A DNA stretch of 64,000 nucleotides from Marinigracilibium pacificum. GTDB lineage: Bacteria > Bacteroidota > Bacteroidia > Cytophagales > Cyclobacteriaceae. Both the position numbers and the translations under genes were made by a program. Numbering within the stretch: position 1 is the stretch's first letter; the number at the start of each line of letters is the position of its first letter. The DNA lies in NCBI RefSeq assembly GCF_012926615.1, contig NZ_JABBNU010000004.1, forward strand, positions 248,001-312,000. The letters are read 5' to 3'. The notes beneath the pieces are model-generated. The model searched no databases. It had not been told where the DNA came from and saw only the letters and a list, made by a program, of their open reading frames with translations. Below are positions 9,269 through 19,700 of this stretch, one piece after another.

Positions 9269-12200
9269 TTATTTGACTATAATCTTAAATCTCCTTTCTG
9301 GTAAATGATCTGTCTTTAAAATACAGATGTATATGCCAGCAGCGATATTGTTAAATCGTAAATGTTCGGTATGATCACCCGGAATCACACTATACCTGTC
9401 AATTCTATCCATTAACTGACCATTGTAATCATATATTTCAATGCTAACATTACTCTCCTCTTCAAGCTGGTAGTATAATTTAGCTGACTGATTAACTACA
9501 GGGTTTGGATACAGTAAAGCAGGCAATCCTTTTTCTACTTCTCCAGGGTTTAATCCATCAGTCACACCACCAACCTTTGATGGGTCATCAATAACCACTA
9601 CATAAACGATATGTAAAACAAAACCGTCTTCCCTTCCATCATCGGCAGCAAATACCAACTGACCAGTACCTACTTTTAATGGATTAAGATTGATGAACTG
9701 TTGCCCGATTGCCATATCAACAATCTCAGGAGAATAATTACCAGCAAATAATTGTAAATTATCGCCATCATCATCAGAAAACAGATCCATTGGACTTAAT
9801 GTCAAGGCACGATTTGAATCAGCAAGGTTTAACGTGATCACCTCGTATTCCATATTAAATACTGGCGGTCTGTTTTTATCAACAACATGTATCCGGACAG
9901 TATCAATATATGCATTGCCCATTGCATCTGCGAATTTTACTTTCAAATCATGGTGCCCACTACTTTCATAATTTGTGTGTACCGAGAGTTGTGCAGTATT
10001 CGAACTCGTTTGGGTAAACTCATATTCCAAACCAACAGGAGCTTCGATAAGTGTAGCAGTAGCAGATTCGCCTTCCGGATCATTAAACAGGTAATTAAAT
10101 ACTTTAGATTCTGTCTCAACCATCTGGACAGTATCCTCATACATATTTGGATAAAAGTCCAGTTCCGGAGAACCATTTACATTCAAATTAATGCTGGCTT
10201 CTTGCAAAGGTGTATACTGATCATTTGATCGAATTAACAATTTACCCAAATGACTACCTCTTCCTGCGACTTCTGCATCTATTGTTGCTGTCACTTCGAT
10301 ACTTTCTCCGGCTGCAAGTGTGCCTGATCTGGCATCAGTTGATAACCAATTATCTTTACCGGACGATGTTAACGCCCTGATTTTGTATACCGATTGGCTG
10401 AAATTATTCTCTGACCAATAATGATTCCCATCCGGTCGAAAATTGCCTGAAAAACTATTTTTGTAAACTTCAGGATCGTCAGATTTCTCAATTCCAATAT
10501 AACGATTCGGATATTCAGGAGTATGCTCCGGTAAGGTGATAATTACATAGAATGATTCTCCTTCAGGTATAAAAAATGGTTTTTCTAATGGGAAATAAAT
10601 CCAGTCCTCATAAATTTCATCGACAACAAACTTTTGCTCATAGACTTTTCGTCCATCTTGCGGCATATCTCCACCGACGTAAACTGAAATCAGGATATAC
10701 CTATCTTTACCAAAGATATTTGTATAGGTCTTAACATGTGTAAGATTAAACCCTCCATCAGGAGATGTGAAACGATTTGCATAAACATAATGACCATTCG
10801 TTGTGAACGGAACAAATACACTAATGTCTTCGTTTTGAAATTCCAAACTTAAAGAGTCTACAGCTATTCTTTCAATGACATCGTAATTGCCGATTACTTC
10901 CGATTCATATGTCTCGAGCGGAAATGGGGCTACCTCTGGTAATGTTGCCGGTATCAGATTAAACTTCAGAGTTGATTCACTATTATTATCGATACTGAAT
11001 GTATAATTTTCCTTGGTTGTATTCGATAAATTATAAGTCTGATCAACTGCCGTCCAGCTAAAAATTGGAGAGTCAACCAGCTCACAAGATATGATCGTTT
11101 CTCTTGTACTAAAGTTTCCGGAAAAAACAACTTTGCCAAGTACATCAAGCTTTTGTGATATAGGAAACTCGACAAATATGGTGACTTCTTCAGCCGGATT
11201 GATTAAAATATCATTAATTAAACTTCCGGAGACACTTTTTACAATTTTTATACCTTGTTCATTATATAGTGTCAGGCTTTCGAGTCCTTCTGATTTTATG
11301 TTACTAATTGCTAATACATCCATTCCAGTATTTTTTAAAATGACTGGCTCTCTAATTGCTAACGGACCGGTATAAATCTTTTCAAGAACCTCGATATTGT
11401 CTGTTGGTGATAGTTCAGGCATCCCGCTGATATTAATTTCAACCGGAATTTCTATTTGCTCATTCGTAACACTATTAGTAAAGATCCTGACCGTATCATT
11501 GTAAATACCTGAGTATAGGATATCGTCCGATTTAACTGTGAGGTTAAATTCTTTCTGAGCTTGATTTTTAACCAGACTGTGTTGTGGTGGAATATACTTA
11601 AAAGTGGATGAATCAGATACATTTGCCCAACGCACTATAAATACATCCTTACCTTCTGTAATCAATTCTTTTCCATCGGGACTAATGATTCCATAATTCA
11701 TTTCAGCTCCCCATCCGTCAATATCAAGGTAGCGGAAGATAATTTCACCATCACTATTAATTTCTGCCTGGAAAGTCACATCACCCGGGGTTTGCGAATC
11801 ATAGAACCCCTTCAATTTTGTCCATTGCACAATTAATTTATCATCTTCTATATGATAATTTATACTTGAACCAATTGGAGAGATTCTCAATTTTGCCCAA
11901 AATGGAGCCATCACACCATAAAATTCAATTCCTGGAAATACCCTGATTTGTGATGGCTCGGTTTGGTCCATGATAGACAAATACCCGTTTCTTCCAATCC
12001 AAACAGACTCATATTTATTTCCAAAAAATGGAAATTCGAATGGTAACTCTAATTTCGATGTGTTTTCATTATCAAAATCTATTTTCCCTTCTTTAAGATC
12101 CAATGACTCCCAACTATTGGCTATCATTGAGCTATCTGATGTTAACAGATTGTACCCATAATTTGTCTGACCAGCTATTGGTACATTGCCGACAGCAATT

Positions 12201-15200
12201 CCTGAATCCAAATCGGAAACAGAAGCTAAAGCACTATTGATTGCTCTTACCTGTAAATCTTTATCGATTGTAAGGTTGGTAATATTAAATGGGATTGTTT
12301 TCTCTTCACCCGCAATTAACGAAACTGAAACTGGGGTCTGCAAATCAGTTATATAATTCACATCGCCAGTTCCTTGAGCTGTAACAGCTACCTGCTGAGA
12401 CGGGAAATTGTCATACGATAAGCTCAATGTCCCAACAAAGTTCCCCACACTACCCGGAATAAACTCAATTGGAATCATCATTTTGGAATTTCCTTCAATA
12501 ATTACCGGTGTTGCAAAAGCAACTGGTACAAATTCTGGTTGATCACTAATCACTGAATTTAAAGTAACAGGATTAGCACAAGTATTTGTTATCTGTAAAT
12601 ATTGAACTAGAGAAGACCCGACAACTATAGCACTATCATATGCTAAAGCTTCTGGTACTGATATATTTACACATCCTGTGACATTTATAGTTACCGGAAT
12701 TGAATCAAGTTTAGAGGAGGTATTATTTGACACATAAATAAAGTCGTTATATGATCCTGCCTGCAAACCATGAAAAGCCGGGTCGACAGCAAATGTTACT
12801 GTTTCTGATTTACCTTTTTGGATTGTTCCGTTTAATGAACTCGTCTCTGAAACCATCGTAACCCTCCTGGTAGGATTAAATCGAATCACCATATCATTTT
12901 TAAGTATCTCCGGATCTTCAAATTCTTTGACAATGATATTATCAACGATCTCAATACCTACTAAAACTGTTCTGGATTTGGTATCTGAAGCTACTCCTTG
13001 AATATCCTTGTATCGGTATTCAACAGTGCCATCTCTAAATAATACAATTTGATATTCTACTGTCTCTCCAGTTTTGAAATACCCTTTTTCTCCATAGCTC
13101 CATACTTCTGCATTGAAACTAACTACCAGTCGGTCACCAAAAGAAAAATATTGAAACGTTTTATATTGTAAGGACTTACCATCAATCTTGAAAGGAATAA
13201 ATGCGGCATATCTTAGTACTGCCAGCTGCCCCAGCCTGTTTACTTCTACCTCTTCTATGTATTGGTCAAAATATGGGAATTTGAATCCAATAGGTATGAT
13301 TGTGGTATAATTTATAGATTCAACAGTCGTCCCGAAAGATGAAATATCATCCCAAATACCAGCAGCAGGTCCATTAACATCATCAGAGGTTTTGAAAGTG
13401 TAATTTACTTTTTTAACTAATTCACCAGATCTCTTCTTGACCAGACTATAATCATTTAAATCATAGATAAGTTCGACATTATCTGTTGAGGAATTAGTAA
13501 TAGTCAAGCTCAATTCTGCCTCTGATCCATATTCTACATCAATAGTTGAAGATGCTAAAGCCAGGCTCATAGATGGCTCATTTTCACTGATTATGCGGAG
13601 ATTATATTCAAAATCTCCTTCGTCGGTATGCAGTGTAAGTGTTTCATTTATCAATCCTGAACGAATGGGTTTATAGGAAAATTCAAACAATTCACTATTT
13701 TGTGCTTTAACTAAAACCGAATCTGTCAAATTGACTGTAGCACCACTTGAGCTAAAAGTATACCCTCGTATTGTAGCGTTTCCATACCCACTATTCTCAA
13801 TATCAAACTGCAATTCATTATCCACATTGACATAACCTTCGAAATCTAGTGTTTCTGAATTATTCAGCTTCGGCTTATGCCCTTTCACTAGTAGCTTTAG
13901 TTCAATATTATTTATTGGTTTGTGAATATCATTTGTATAAATTCCGATTGATGCCAGATGATTACCATTGGTTAATGCATTGGCATCAACAGTAATGTTT
14001 ACATCCTGATTAGAGAATTGAGGAATTTCTCCCTGATTGGGATCAAAAAACACATAAGATCCATCATCACCAGTACTAAACGCACGCAGCATTGGAATCA
14101 CAGGCCTTAAGGCTAATGATGTTGCCCAATCATAGGTTCTTCCATTATCTTTAGATTGTAAAAAGTGATCGTACAATTCATCATCAGCGGCAAATTGAAG
14201 CACCATTGGGTATAACATTTCTTTAGGGTAATGAAGAACCACCCAAAAACTTTCATTATCTTGAAACTTCTGAGGTTTATATAAAGGAATCCGATAATAC
14301 TTTAAAACATTAGTTGTATCAGGATAATATTCCTGCATATAAACAGTTTCGGCTTTAGACAAATCTTTTCTTGACCCACGTTTGATCTCAACAACAATCG
14401 GATGCTTATTTGTTTCTGGTATTAATGCAACTTCAAGGTGAGTTAAATTTAATGCATAGTCATACGGCACATCAAATCGACTCGCAAATATCAATCCGGC
14501 ATTCGTATTTCCTGAGCCAGCTAAAAATGCCGGCGGAGTACCATTCTCATACGAAATACCAGCAATAAATTCAGGAGAGTCATTTTCCCAATGTTCAGTT
14601 GACGCTAACGCACTTTGTGATACTTCCTCACTCGTTAAGTATTTGATTGGCTCAAAATCAACTCCATCTTCAATTGAAGATATTGATGCATCTGCTAATC
14701 CTTCTTTATAATATATTGTTGCATCAACTTCTGCTGTTTGAACAATCTCTGGTTCCCTGAAATAGGTTTCATTAGAAATTGCAGTCTCCCAATAGATTAT
14801 TCCCTCAGAAATATTAGAAAAACTTATTGGTACATTCGTTAATGGAGATTCATTTACATCAATTTCTAAAGTAATGCTTTCCACAGAGGACATAAAATGT
14901 GGTTCACTAGAAGTGGTTGCTTTCAGGATATTTGAAATTTCAGAAATGTTTTCAAACTGGTCCGCAGATTTCACTGCAAAATAGTAATCTGTTTCTTTGA
15001 ACAACCCTCCAATGTTAATGTTAAATTTCTCTCCGGTTTCTTTATTATTTTGAATTAAAAACAAAACCTGATTATCAAAATTTGCTGCATTTATCGGCGA
15101 TTCGCCCACAGCCAGGTAATAACTGGACGGACTAAACCCATCTTCATCATCCGGGACAGTCCATTCCAGCCTGATTTCATTATGAAATGTCTCAGCAGCA

Positions 15201-16756
15201 ATAAGATCTGTTATCGGATTTGGCGGTATTCTATTGTCATCAACCAATGATTTAGCTGCATTAAGAATACCCTTACCATACTTATTGTTATGTTGAAATT
15301 TAAACGGAACAGTAGAATTCAATAAAATTCTACGCAGATCGTTGGGAGTAAAATTGTCTCCGCCAAATTTTGAAATCACTAAAGCAGCAACCCCTGAAAC
15401 ATGCGGACAAGCCATTGAAGTACCATCCATGTATCCATATTGATCTCCAACTAACGTACTTAATACAGCTGCTTCATCTCCAAAATTAAAGCTATCCCCG
15501 CCAGGTGCAGAAATATCTATCCAGTTACCAAAATTTGTATAGGGAGCGGGAAATCCGGTTGGACCAGTTGAAGAAACCGCCACAACTTCTTCAAAAGCCC
15601 CCGGATATCGAATAGATTCAATGGCACTATTTCCTGAGGCAAAGAACAGGATTCCTCCCTTCATTGGGCTCCCTTCATATTGACCAGCTTCGGCAATAAA
15701 ATATCGGATAGCCTCTAATACTTCAGGCTCGTAATAATCATCCCGGTTATACCCCCAAGAATTTTGAGAAATAATAGCTCCATTATCTGCACCATACACG
15801 ATGGCTTCGGCAAAATTAAGGCCTCCATTGTTTCTGGTATCAAAAACCTGAGTTGACATTAATTTAACGCCATTTCCAGAACCATTTCCACCGGCAACAC
15901 CAGCAACTCCGATACCATTGTTATTGACAGCACCGACGGTACCTGCTACGTGAGTACCATGATCTCCCGGGGTTATCGGGCCATAAACATTAAAATTATA
16001 GCCATAAAAGTCATCGATATAACCATTTCCGTCATCATCAACTCCTTCTTCACCGTTTAGTTCAGCCTCATTTACCCACATATTGGCTTTAAGATCTTCA
16101 TGATTGAAATCTACTCCCTGATCGACAATGGCTACAATAATATCAGAGCTACCTGAAGTTATTTCCCATGCACTAAAAAGATCGATATCAGAACCATCTT
16201 CGCCAAATCTTCCATCATTTTCATAATGCCACTGATCAGTTAGTAAAGGATCATCAAAATTTTGTTGTGATAACTCATTATACGCAGAAATATTATTTTT
16301 CGATTCAGCCCTAAAGATCACAGGCTGCTTATCTCCATCAATCCTTGTTTTTTTATAAACAGGTTTGATGATATCAATCTCTGCAAGACCTTCATAATAG
16401 CTGATTACTTCTGCGGGACTTTGAGCACTATCAAATTCCACTTCATACCATAAATGCAGATTATATTTCCTGTGTTTCGCCTCAAACTTCGGCGAAAAAG
16501 GAAAAACACGTTTAATTTTCGTAATTCCTACCGATTTACTTACTGCATCAACACTCTGTATACCAACCTCATCAGTATCTTCATATACAGGGGTTAATCT
16601 GGCATTAGCCTGGTTAGTAAATGCGGATTCTTTAAACTTTATCCTCACCTTTCCACTTACAACAGCATCTGGTTCTTCATATCCACTTTGCGCATTAATG
16701 GAATATGTGCCAATTATGCTGAAAAAAAACAGGATAATGTATGTTATTTTATTCAT
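9269..16756 (-). CDS. Giant subtilisin-like (S8) protease with T9SS sorting domain
   Basis: The 2495-residue protein has a signal peptide (ending near SINAQ), an N-terminal inhibitor/propeptide-like part (about 30-150) and an S8 catalytic domain with Asp212 (IVDQGVD), His266 (GDHGTHVAG), oxyanion Asn376 (ASGNS) and Ser447 (GTSMACPHVSG). After residue 510 come a fibronectin-III-like module and long stretches of Ig-like/choice-of-anchor beta-sandwich domains, including two similar modules with NRLGQLAVLRY and GRNGYLSIMDQ. The C terminus (from LYPNPVVNQ, ending RRFKIIVK) is a type A T9SS sorting domain. All catalytic residues are present. The protein should cross the outer membrane and be cell-attached or released. 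It is the last gene after SusC, SusD and a lipoprotein, suggesting the system handles protein or peptides rather than a glycan. Confidence 0.93.
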   Translation of the reverse strand: MNKITYIILFFFSIIGTYSINAQSGYEEPDAVVSGKVRIKFKESAFTNQANARLTPVYEDTDEVGIQSVDAVSKSVGITKIKRVFPFSPKFEAKHRKYNLHLWYEVEFDSAQSPAEVISYYEGLAEIDIIKPVYKKTRIDGDKQPVIFRAESKNNISAYNELSQQNFDDPLLTDQWHYENDGRFGEDGSDIDLFSAWEITSGSSDIIVAIVDQGVDFNHEDLKANMWVNEAELNGEEGVDDDGNGYIDDFYGYNFNVYGPITPGDHGTHVAGTVGAVNNNGIGVAGVAGGNGSGNGVKLMSTQVFDTRNNGGLNFAEAIVYGADNGAIISQNSWGYNRDDYYEPEVLEAIRYFIAEAGQYEGSPMKGGILFFASGNSAIESIRYPGAFEEVVAVSSTGPTGFPAPYTNFGNWIDISAPGGDSFNFGDEAAVLSTLVGDQYGYMDGTSMACPHVSGVAALVISKFGGDNFTPNDLRRILLNSTVPFKFQHNNKYGKGILNAAKSLVDDNRIPPNPITDLIAAETFHNEIRLEWTVPDDEDGFSPSSYYLAVGESPINAANFDNQVLFLIQNNKETGEKFNINIGGLFKETDYYFAVKSADQFENISEISNILKATTSSEPHFMSSVESITLEIDVNESPLTNVPISFSNISEGIIYWETAISNETYFREPEIVQTAEVDATIYYKEGLADASISSIEDGVDFEPIKYLTSEEVSQSALASTEHWENDSPEFIAGISYENGTPPAFLAGSGNTNAGLIFASRFDVPYDYALNLTHLEVALIPETNKHPIVVEIKRGSRKDLSKAETVYMQEYYPDTTNVLKYYRIPLYKPQKFQDNESFWVVLHYPKEMLYPMVLQFAADDELYDHFLQSKDNGRTYDWATSLALRPVIPMLRAFSTGDDGSYVFFDPNQGEIPQFSNQDVNITVDANALTNGNHLASIGIYTNDIHKPINNIELKLLVKGHKPKLNNSETLDFEGYVNVDNELQFDIENSGYGNATIRGYTFSSSGATVNLTDSVLVKAQNSELFEFSYKPIRSGLINETLTLHTDEGDFEYNLRIISENEPSMSLALASSTIDVEYGSEAELSLTITNSSTDNVELIYDLNDYSLVKKRSGELVKKVNYTFKTSDDVNGPAAGIWDDISSFGTTVESINYTTIIPIGFKFPYFDQYIEEVEVNRLGQLAVLRYAAFIPFKIDGKSLQYKTFQYFSFGDRLVVSFNAEVWSYGEKGYFKTGETVEYQIVLFRDGTVEYRYKDIQGVASDTKSRTVLVGIEIVDNIIVKEFEDPEILKNDMVIRFNPTRRVTMVSETSSLNGTIQKGKSETVTFAVDPAFHGLQAGSYNDFIYVSNNTSSKLDSIPVTINVTGCVNISVPEALAYDSAIVVGSSLVQYLQITNTCANPVTLNSVISDQPEFVPVAFATPVIIEGNSKMMIPIEFIPGSVGNFVGTLSLSYDNFPSQQVAVTAQGTGDVNYITDLQTPVSVSLIAGEEKTIPFNITNLTIDKDLQVRAINSALASVSDLDSGIAVGNVPIAGQTNYGYNLLTSDSSMIANSWESLDLKEGKIDFDNENTSKLELPFEFPFFGNKYESVWIGRNGYLSIMDQTEPSQIRVFPGIEFYGVMAPFWAKLRISPIGSSINYHIEDDKLIVQWTKLKGFYDSQTPGDVTFQAEINSDGEIIFRYLDIDGWGAEMNYGIISPDGKELITEGKDVFIVRWANVSDSSTFKYIPPQHSLVKNQAQKEFNLTVKSDDILYSGIYNDTVRIFTNSVTNEQIEIPVEINISGMPELSPTDNIEVLEKIYTGPLAIREPVILKNTGMDVLAISNIKSEGLESLTLYNEQGIKIVKSVSGSLINDILINPAEEVTIFVEFPISQKLDVLGKVVFSGNFSTRETIISCELVDSPIFSWTAVDQTYNLSNTTKENYTFSIDNNSESTLKFNLIPATLPEVAPFPLETYESEVIGNYDVIERIAVDSLSLEFQNEDISVFVPFTTNGHYVYANRFTSPDGGFNLTHVKTYTNIFGKDRYILISVYVGGDMPQDGRKVYEQKFVVDEIYEDWIYFPLEKPFFIPEGESFYVIITLPEHTPEYPNRYIGIEKSDDPEVYKNSFSGNFRPDGNHYWSENNFSQSVYKIRALTSSGKDNWLSTDARSGTLAAGESIEVTATIDAEVAGRGSHLGKLLIRSNDQYTPLQEASINLNVNGSPELDFYPNMYEDTVQMVETESKVFNYLFNDPEGESATATLIEAPVGLEYEFTQTSSNTAQLSVHTNYESSGHHDLKVKFADAMGNAYIDTVRIHVVDKNRPPVFNMEYEVITLNLADSNRALTLSPMDLFSDDDGDNLQLFAGNYSPEIVDMAIGQQFINLNPLKVGTGQLVFAADDGREDGFVLHIVYVVVIDDPSKVGGVTDGLNPGEVEKGLPALLYPNPVVNQSAKLYYQLEEESNVSIEIYDYNGQLMDRIDRYSVIPGDHTEHLRFNNIAAGIYICILKTDHLPERRFKIIVK

Positions 16757-16797
16757 AATAATATCTTTTTCGATCGTAAAATCTAACTATCTCAGGA

Positions 16798-18237
16798 CTA
16801 TTGGACTTCCCTCACGTAGCGAACAGGTAATGCATAAAAATAAAACTGAATAATTGTTGTACCCGTTTCTATTGAAGTGTTATCCCCAAAAAATCCTAAG
16901 CCATATCCGCTGGATCCATATGATGATGTCCAAAACATGCCAACATTATCCTGATCCATAAAGACATTTCTAAATGCCGGATCACTACTACTTGAAAATG
17001 ACAAATAGCCAGGATATGAAAAATTAAAGCCACTTTCTCCACCCTCGATCAGGGCTTCTTTGGCATAAGCAATTCCACCATAGGAATTTACTAAAGCATC
17101 TACCTCTTCTGCTGTGGGCAAACGCCAACCTTCGGGTGCACTGGTTTCTGCAGTATATATATCATATAATCGTCCATACTTTTTTCTATCTTCTTCAGTA
17201 TCAACTGCATGACCATCTTGAATAACTGCCCGGTAGGCATACCCGTAATACCATGAACCATTACCCGGATTTGCAGCGTAGTTAAAATTCTCAGCCATCC
17301 ATTCCAGTCCATTGATCTCCGTAAATTTGTAGGTTTGATTATCTCGACTATCTTTAAACATCCCCCACTTTCCTCTGAATCGGATATCGACTGTATCGAC
17401 TGACTCATAACCATCAATGACTACTTTCCAGGTCAACTGATAGAGCGAATCGGCAATCCCTTCGACTAAAGAATTAGGGTTGTCTATATTATAAAGTACA
17501 GCCTTGTCACTATTTCTGATAACTTCCCACCCCCCGGTCGCTCCGGCAGGTAAGAATCCTTCCAGGTTGAAGAATTTTCTAACAGCTGCTTTATCATTTT
17601 TGATATCCAGACGATCTGGGCCGGCATCGGCTTTCAATTGATCAGTTCTAAAAGTAATTTCCTCATATTCCTCCTTTGAGCCATAGGTAAGGACCCATCT
17701 TAAGGTATATGCAGAATATTCCTTGCCAATGAATTCTGCTTCACCAAGCTGATCATTTTCTATCCGGCCGTCAGATCCACTTACAATCTCCCAGTGCCCT
17801 GAAGCTCCAAATTTCGGTTCTTCAGCTTTCAGGTAATGAGATACGTTGTTAAATAAGGTATCCACATCAATAGCAGGGGAAAGAATAACGGGCTCCATAG
17901 CTTTAAAGGAAACAGTAATGATTGACGCTTCATATTGGTCGCCATTACTTATCTCCCACCCTAATTGGTAGGATTCTCCGGGTTCTCCATAAAACTTAGT
18001 CCGTGGATCATTTACATCTTCAAACCTTCCGTTTTCTCCAATATAAATTCTCCATGTACCGATTAATGGCTTTTTTACCGGAACAGCATTTAATTGAACA
18101 ACATAGCCTTCATTTTCTATATCAATAAAGCTGGGCCCCGCATTTGGATTAAGGTCAAAAACTTCCTCATCCGGTGAACATGAATTGGCCAGAAATATGA
18201 GTAACAGAAATAAATATTTATTGCAAATTATTTTCAT
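16798..18237 (-). CDS. Lipoprotein with Fib_succ_major (FISUMP) domain
   Basis: An in-frame start at 18282 exists but overlaps the SusD gene. The start at 18237 gives a standard lipoprotein signal (MKIICNKYLFLLLIFLANSC) and has AAAGGA about 8 bases upstream, so it is preferred. Residues about 20-310 form repeated PKD/Ig-like modules (recurring GxWEI and YQLxW patterns). The C-terminal part is the Fib_succ_major paralogous domain: DNQTYKFTEINGLEWMAENF, GRLYDIYTAE and APEGWRLPTAEEVDAL. This domain is common on surface-exposed Bacteroidota lipoproteins; its biochemical role is unknown. It lies between SusD and the secreted protease, so it may be a surface accessory of that SusCD pair. Confidence 0.85.
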   Translation of the reverse strand: MKIICNKYLFLLLIFLANSCSPDEEVFDLNPNAGPSFIDIENEGYVVQLNAVPVKKPLIGTWRIYIGENGRFEDVNDPRTKFYGEPGESYQLGWEISNGDQYEASIITVSFKAMEPVILSPAIDVDTLFNNVSHYLKAEEPKFGASGHWEIVSGSDGRIENDQLGEAEFIGKEYSAYTLRWVLTYGSKEEYEEITFRTDQLKADAGPDRLDIKNDKAAVRKFFNLEGFLPAGATGGWEVIRNSDKAVLYNIDNPNSLVEGIADSLYQLTWKVVIDGYESVDTVDIRFRGKWGMFKDSRDNQTYKFTEINGLEWMAENFNYAANPGNGSWYYGYAYRAVIQDGHAVDTEEDRKKYGRLYDIYTAETSAPEGWRLPTAEEVDALVNSYGGIAYAKEALIEGGESGFNFSYPGYLSFSSSSDPAFRNVFMDQDNVGMFWTSSYGSSGYGLGFFGDNTSIETGTTIIQFYFYALPVRYVREVQ

Positions 18238-18268
18238 CAAACTATCCTTTCGCATAATTAATTTATTA

Positions 18269-19681
18269 TTAGTACCCAACATTTTGATCTGAATTACTTA
18301 ACAGCTCGTTTGCATCAATTTCTGATTGAGGTATGGGAAAAGTCAGGCGGTAATAATCTGCATCCTGAGCTGTAATAGTCATTTTGACCCAATGGTCGCC
18401 ACTGCGATTAAAAGGTAATTGACGGCGTTTGATATCATTCCATCTGAATCCTTCACCAAATAATTCCTTGCGTCGCTCAAGCAATATTTCATCAATTAAA
18501 GTTTGCCCGGTAGCCGTACTTTTAATCACTCCAGGATTTGAGCGTTTCTGAATATTATAAAGGAGGTTTTGCGCATTAGAATAATTTCCTAATTCTGCCT
18601 CAGCCTCAGCTTCGATCAGGATCATTTCTGAGGCTCTGATACATATTCTTTCTGCATTACCAACAGCGCTATTATGTCCGAATTTTAATACTAAATACCT
18701 GTCCGGATCAATATCATTTTGTTTTAAAAATAAGCCTTTCCGTGCATCGGCATTTGAGAATTTACTGACAAAATCATCATTGGCTCTTATTGAACTATAT
18801 CCTGCAACCGGCCAGTAAAAAGATGGAATTGACAGGTAAACATTATTGTCTTCCTGGGTATAGGCTATAGTAAATATTGTCTCTGAGTTTCTGGCAAAAA
18901 AACCACTATACATTTCATTGATATCCATGAGGGTCATTCCCTCTGCAGCACTATTTGCCATTTCACTGGCTGATTCCCAATTTTGCATATCAAGATATGC
19001 TCTTGCCAGAACAGCCTGGGCTGCTCGCTTATCAAAAAAACCTTTATCAGTATTGTTTTCCAGTTGAGAGATAGCTGTTAACAGATCATTCTCAATTTGA
19101 TCGTAAACTTCTGTTAATGTGGCTCGGGTAAATCCTGAATCAGTGTTTTCGGAATCAGTATTTAGCAAAATTGAAGGTGCTGAAGGATCTTTAACATATG
19201 CGACACTATACATTTGAGCTAATTTCAACATTGTATATGCTCTTAGAACTCTTGCCTGCCCGGTCAACTCATCTATCTGATCAGTTGTCGCGTCAGGTAT
19301 ATAGCTTGCATTATCGATGATCTTGTTTGCATCATGAATCAACTTATATCCTGACCACCAGGGATTGTCGACATAGGTATAGTTAGGTAAAACGTTCATT
19401 TGATACACCGGGACCCACCAATTCCAGTTATCCACTGAATTGATCATGATATCTTCACCCATGATGTCAGACATGATAGGATTATAAAGCCCTTCAAAAT
19501 TAAAACTACTTAATTGATCGTATACCCCGATCAATGCTGAGTTGGCAGTGATATAAGAATCAAATACTTTATCATCGGAGATGGAATCTGTCGGTTCATG
19601 TTCCAGAAATTCATCACCACATCCGACAAGGATAAGTAGTAGAAAGACAGATTTTATAAGTGTTAATGTAAATTTCTTCAT
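18269..19681 (-). CDS. SusD/RagB family nutrient-binding lipoprotein
   Basis: The start at 19681 (MKKFTLTLIK) gives a normal lipoprotein signal with Cys in LILVGC, followed by DEFLEHEPTDSISDD, the usual SusD beginning. Helical TPR-like segments (for example GQARVLRAYTMLKLAQMY) and the C-terminal LLERRKELFGEGFRWNDIKR motif identify the family; the mature length of about 450 residues is normal. SusD proteins form the surface lid of a SusC transporter and bind the ligand. The gene lies 19 bases after SusC. With a T9SS protease and no glycosidase in the operon, a peptide ligand is more likely than a glycan, as in RagAB; this is inference. Confidence 0.93.
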   Translation of the reverse strand: MKKFTLTLIKSVFLLLILVGCGDEFLEHEPTDSISDDKVFDSYITANSALIGVYDQLSSFNFEGLYNPIMSDIMGEDIMINSVDNWNWWVPVYQMNVLPNYTYVDNPWWSGYKLIHDANKIIDNASYIPDATTDQIDELTGQARVLRAYTMLKLAQMYSVAYVKDPSAPSILLNTDSENTDSGFTRATLTEVYDQIENDLLTAISQLENNTDKGFFDKRAAQAVLARAYLDMQNWESASEMANSAAEGMTLMDINEMYSGFFARNSETIFTIAYTQEDNNVYLSIPSFYWPVAGYSSIRANDDFVSKFSNADARKGLFLKQNDIDPDRYLVLKFGHNSAVGNAERICIRASEMILIEAEAEAELGNYSNAQNLLYNIQKRSNPGVIKSTATGQTLIDEILLERRKELFGEGFRWNDIKRRQLPFNRSGDHWVKMTITAQDADYYRLTFPIPQSEIDANELLSNSDQNVGY

Positions 19682-19700
19682 AGTATTAGTCATCAATTTT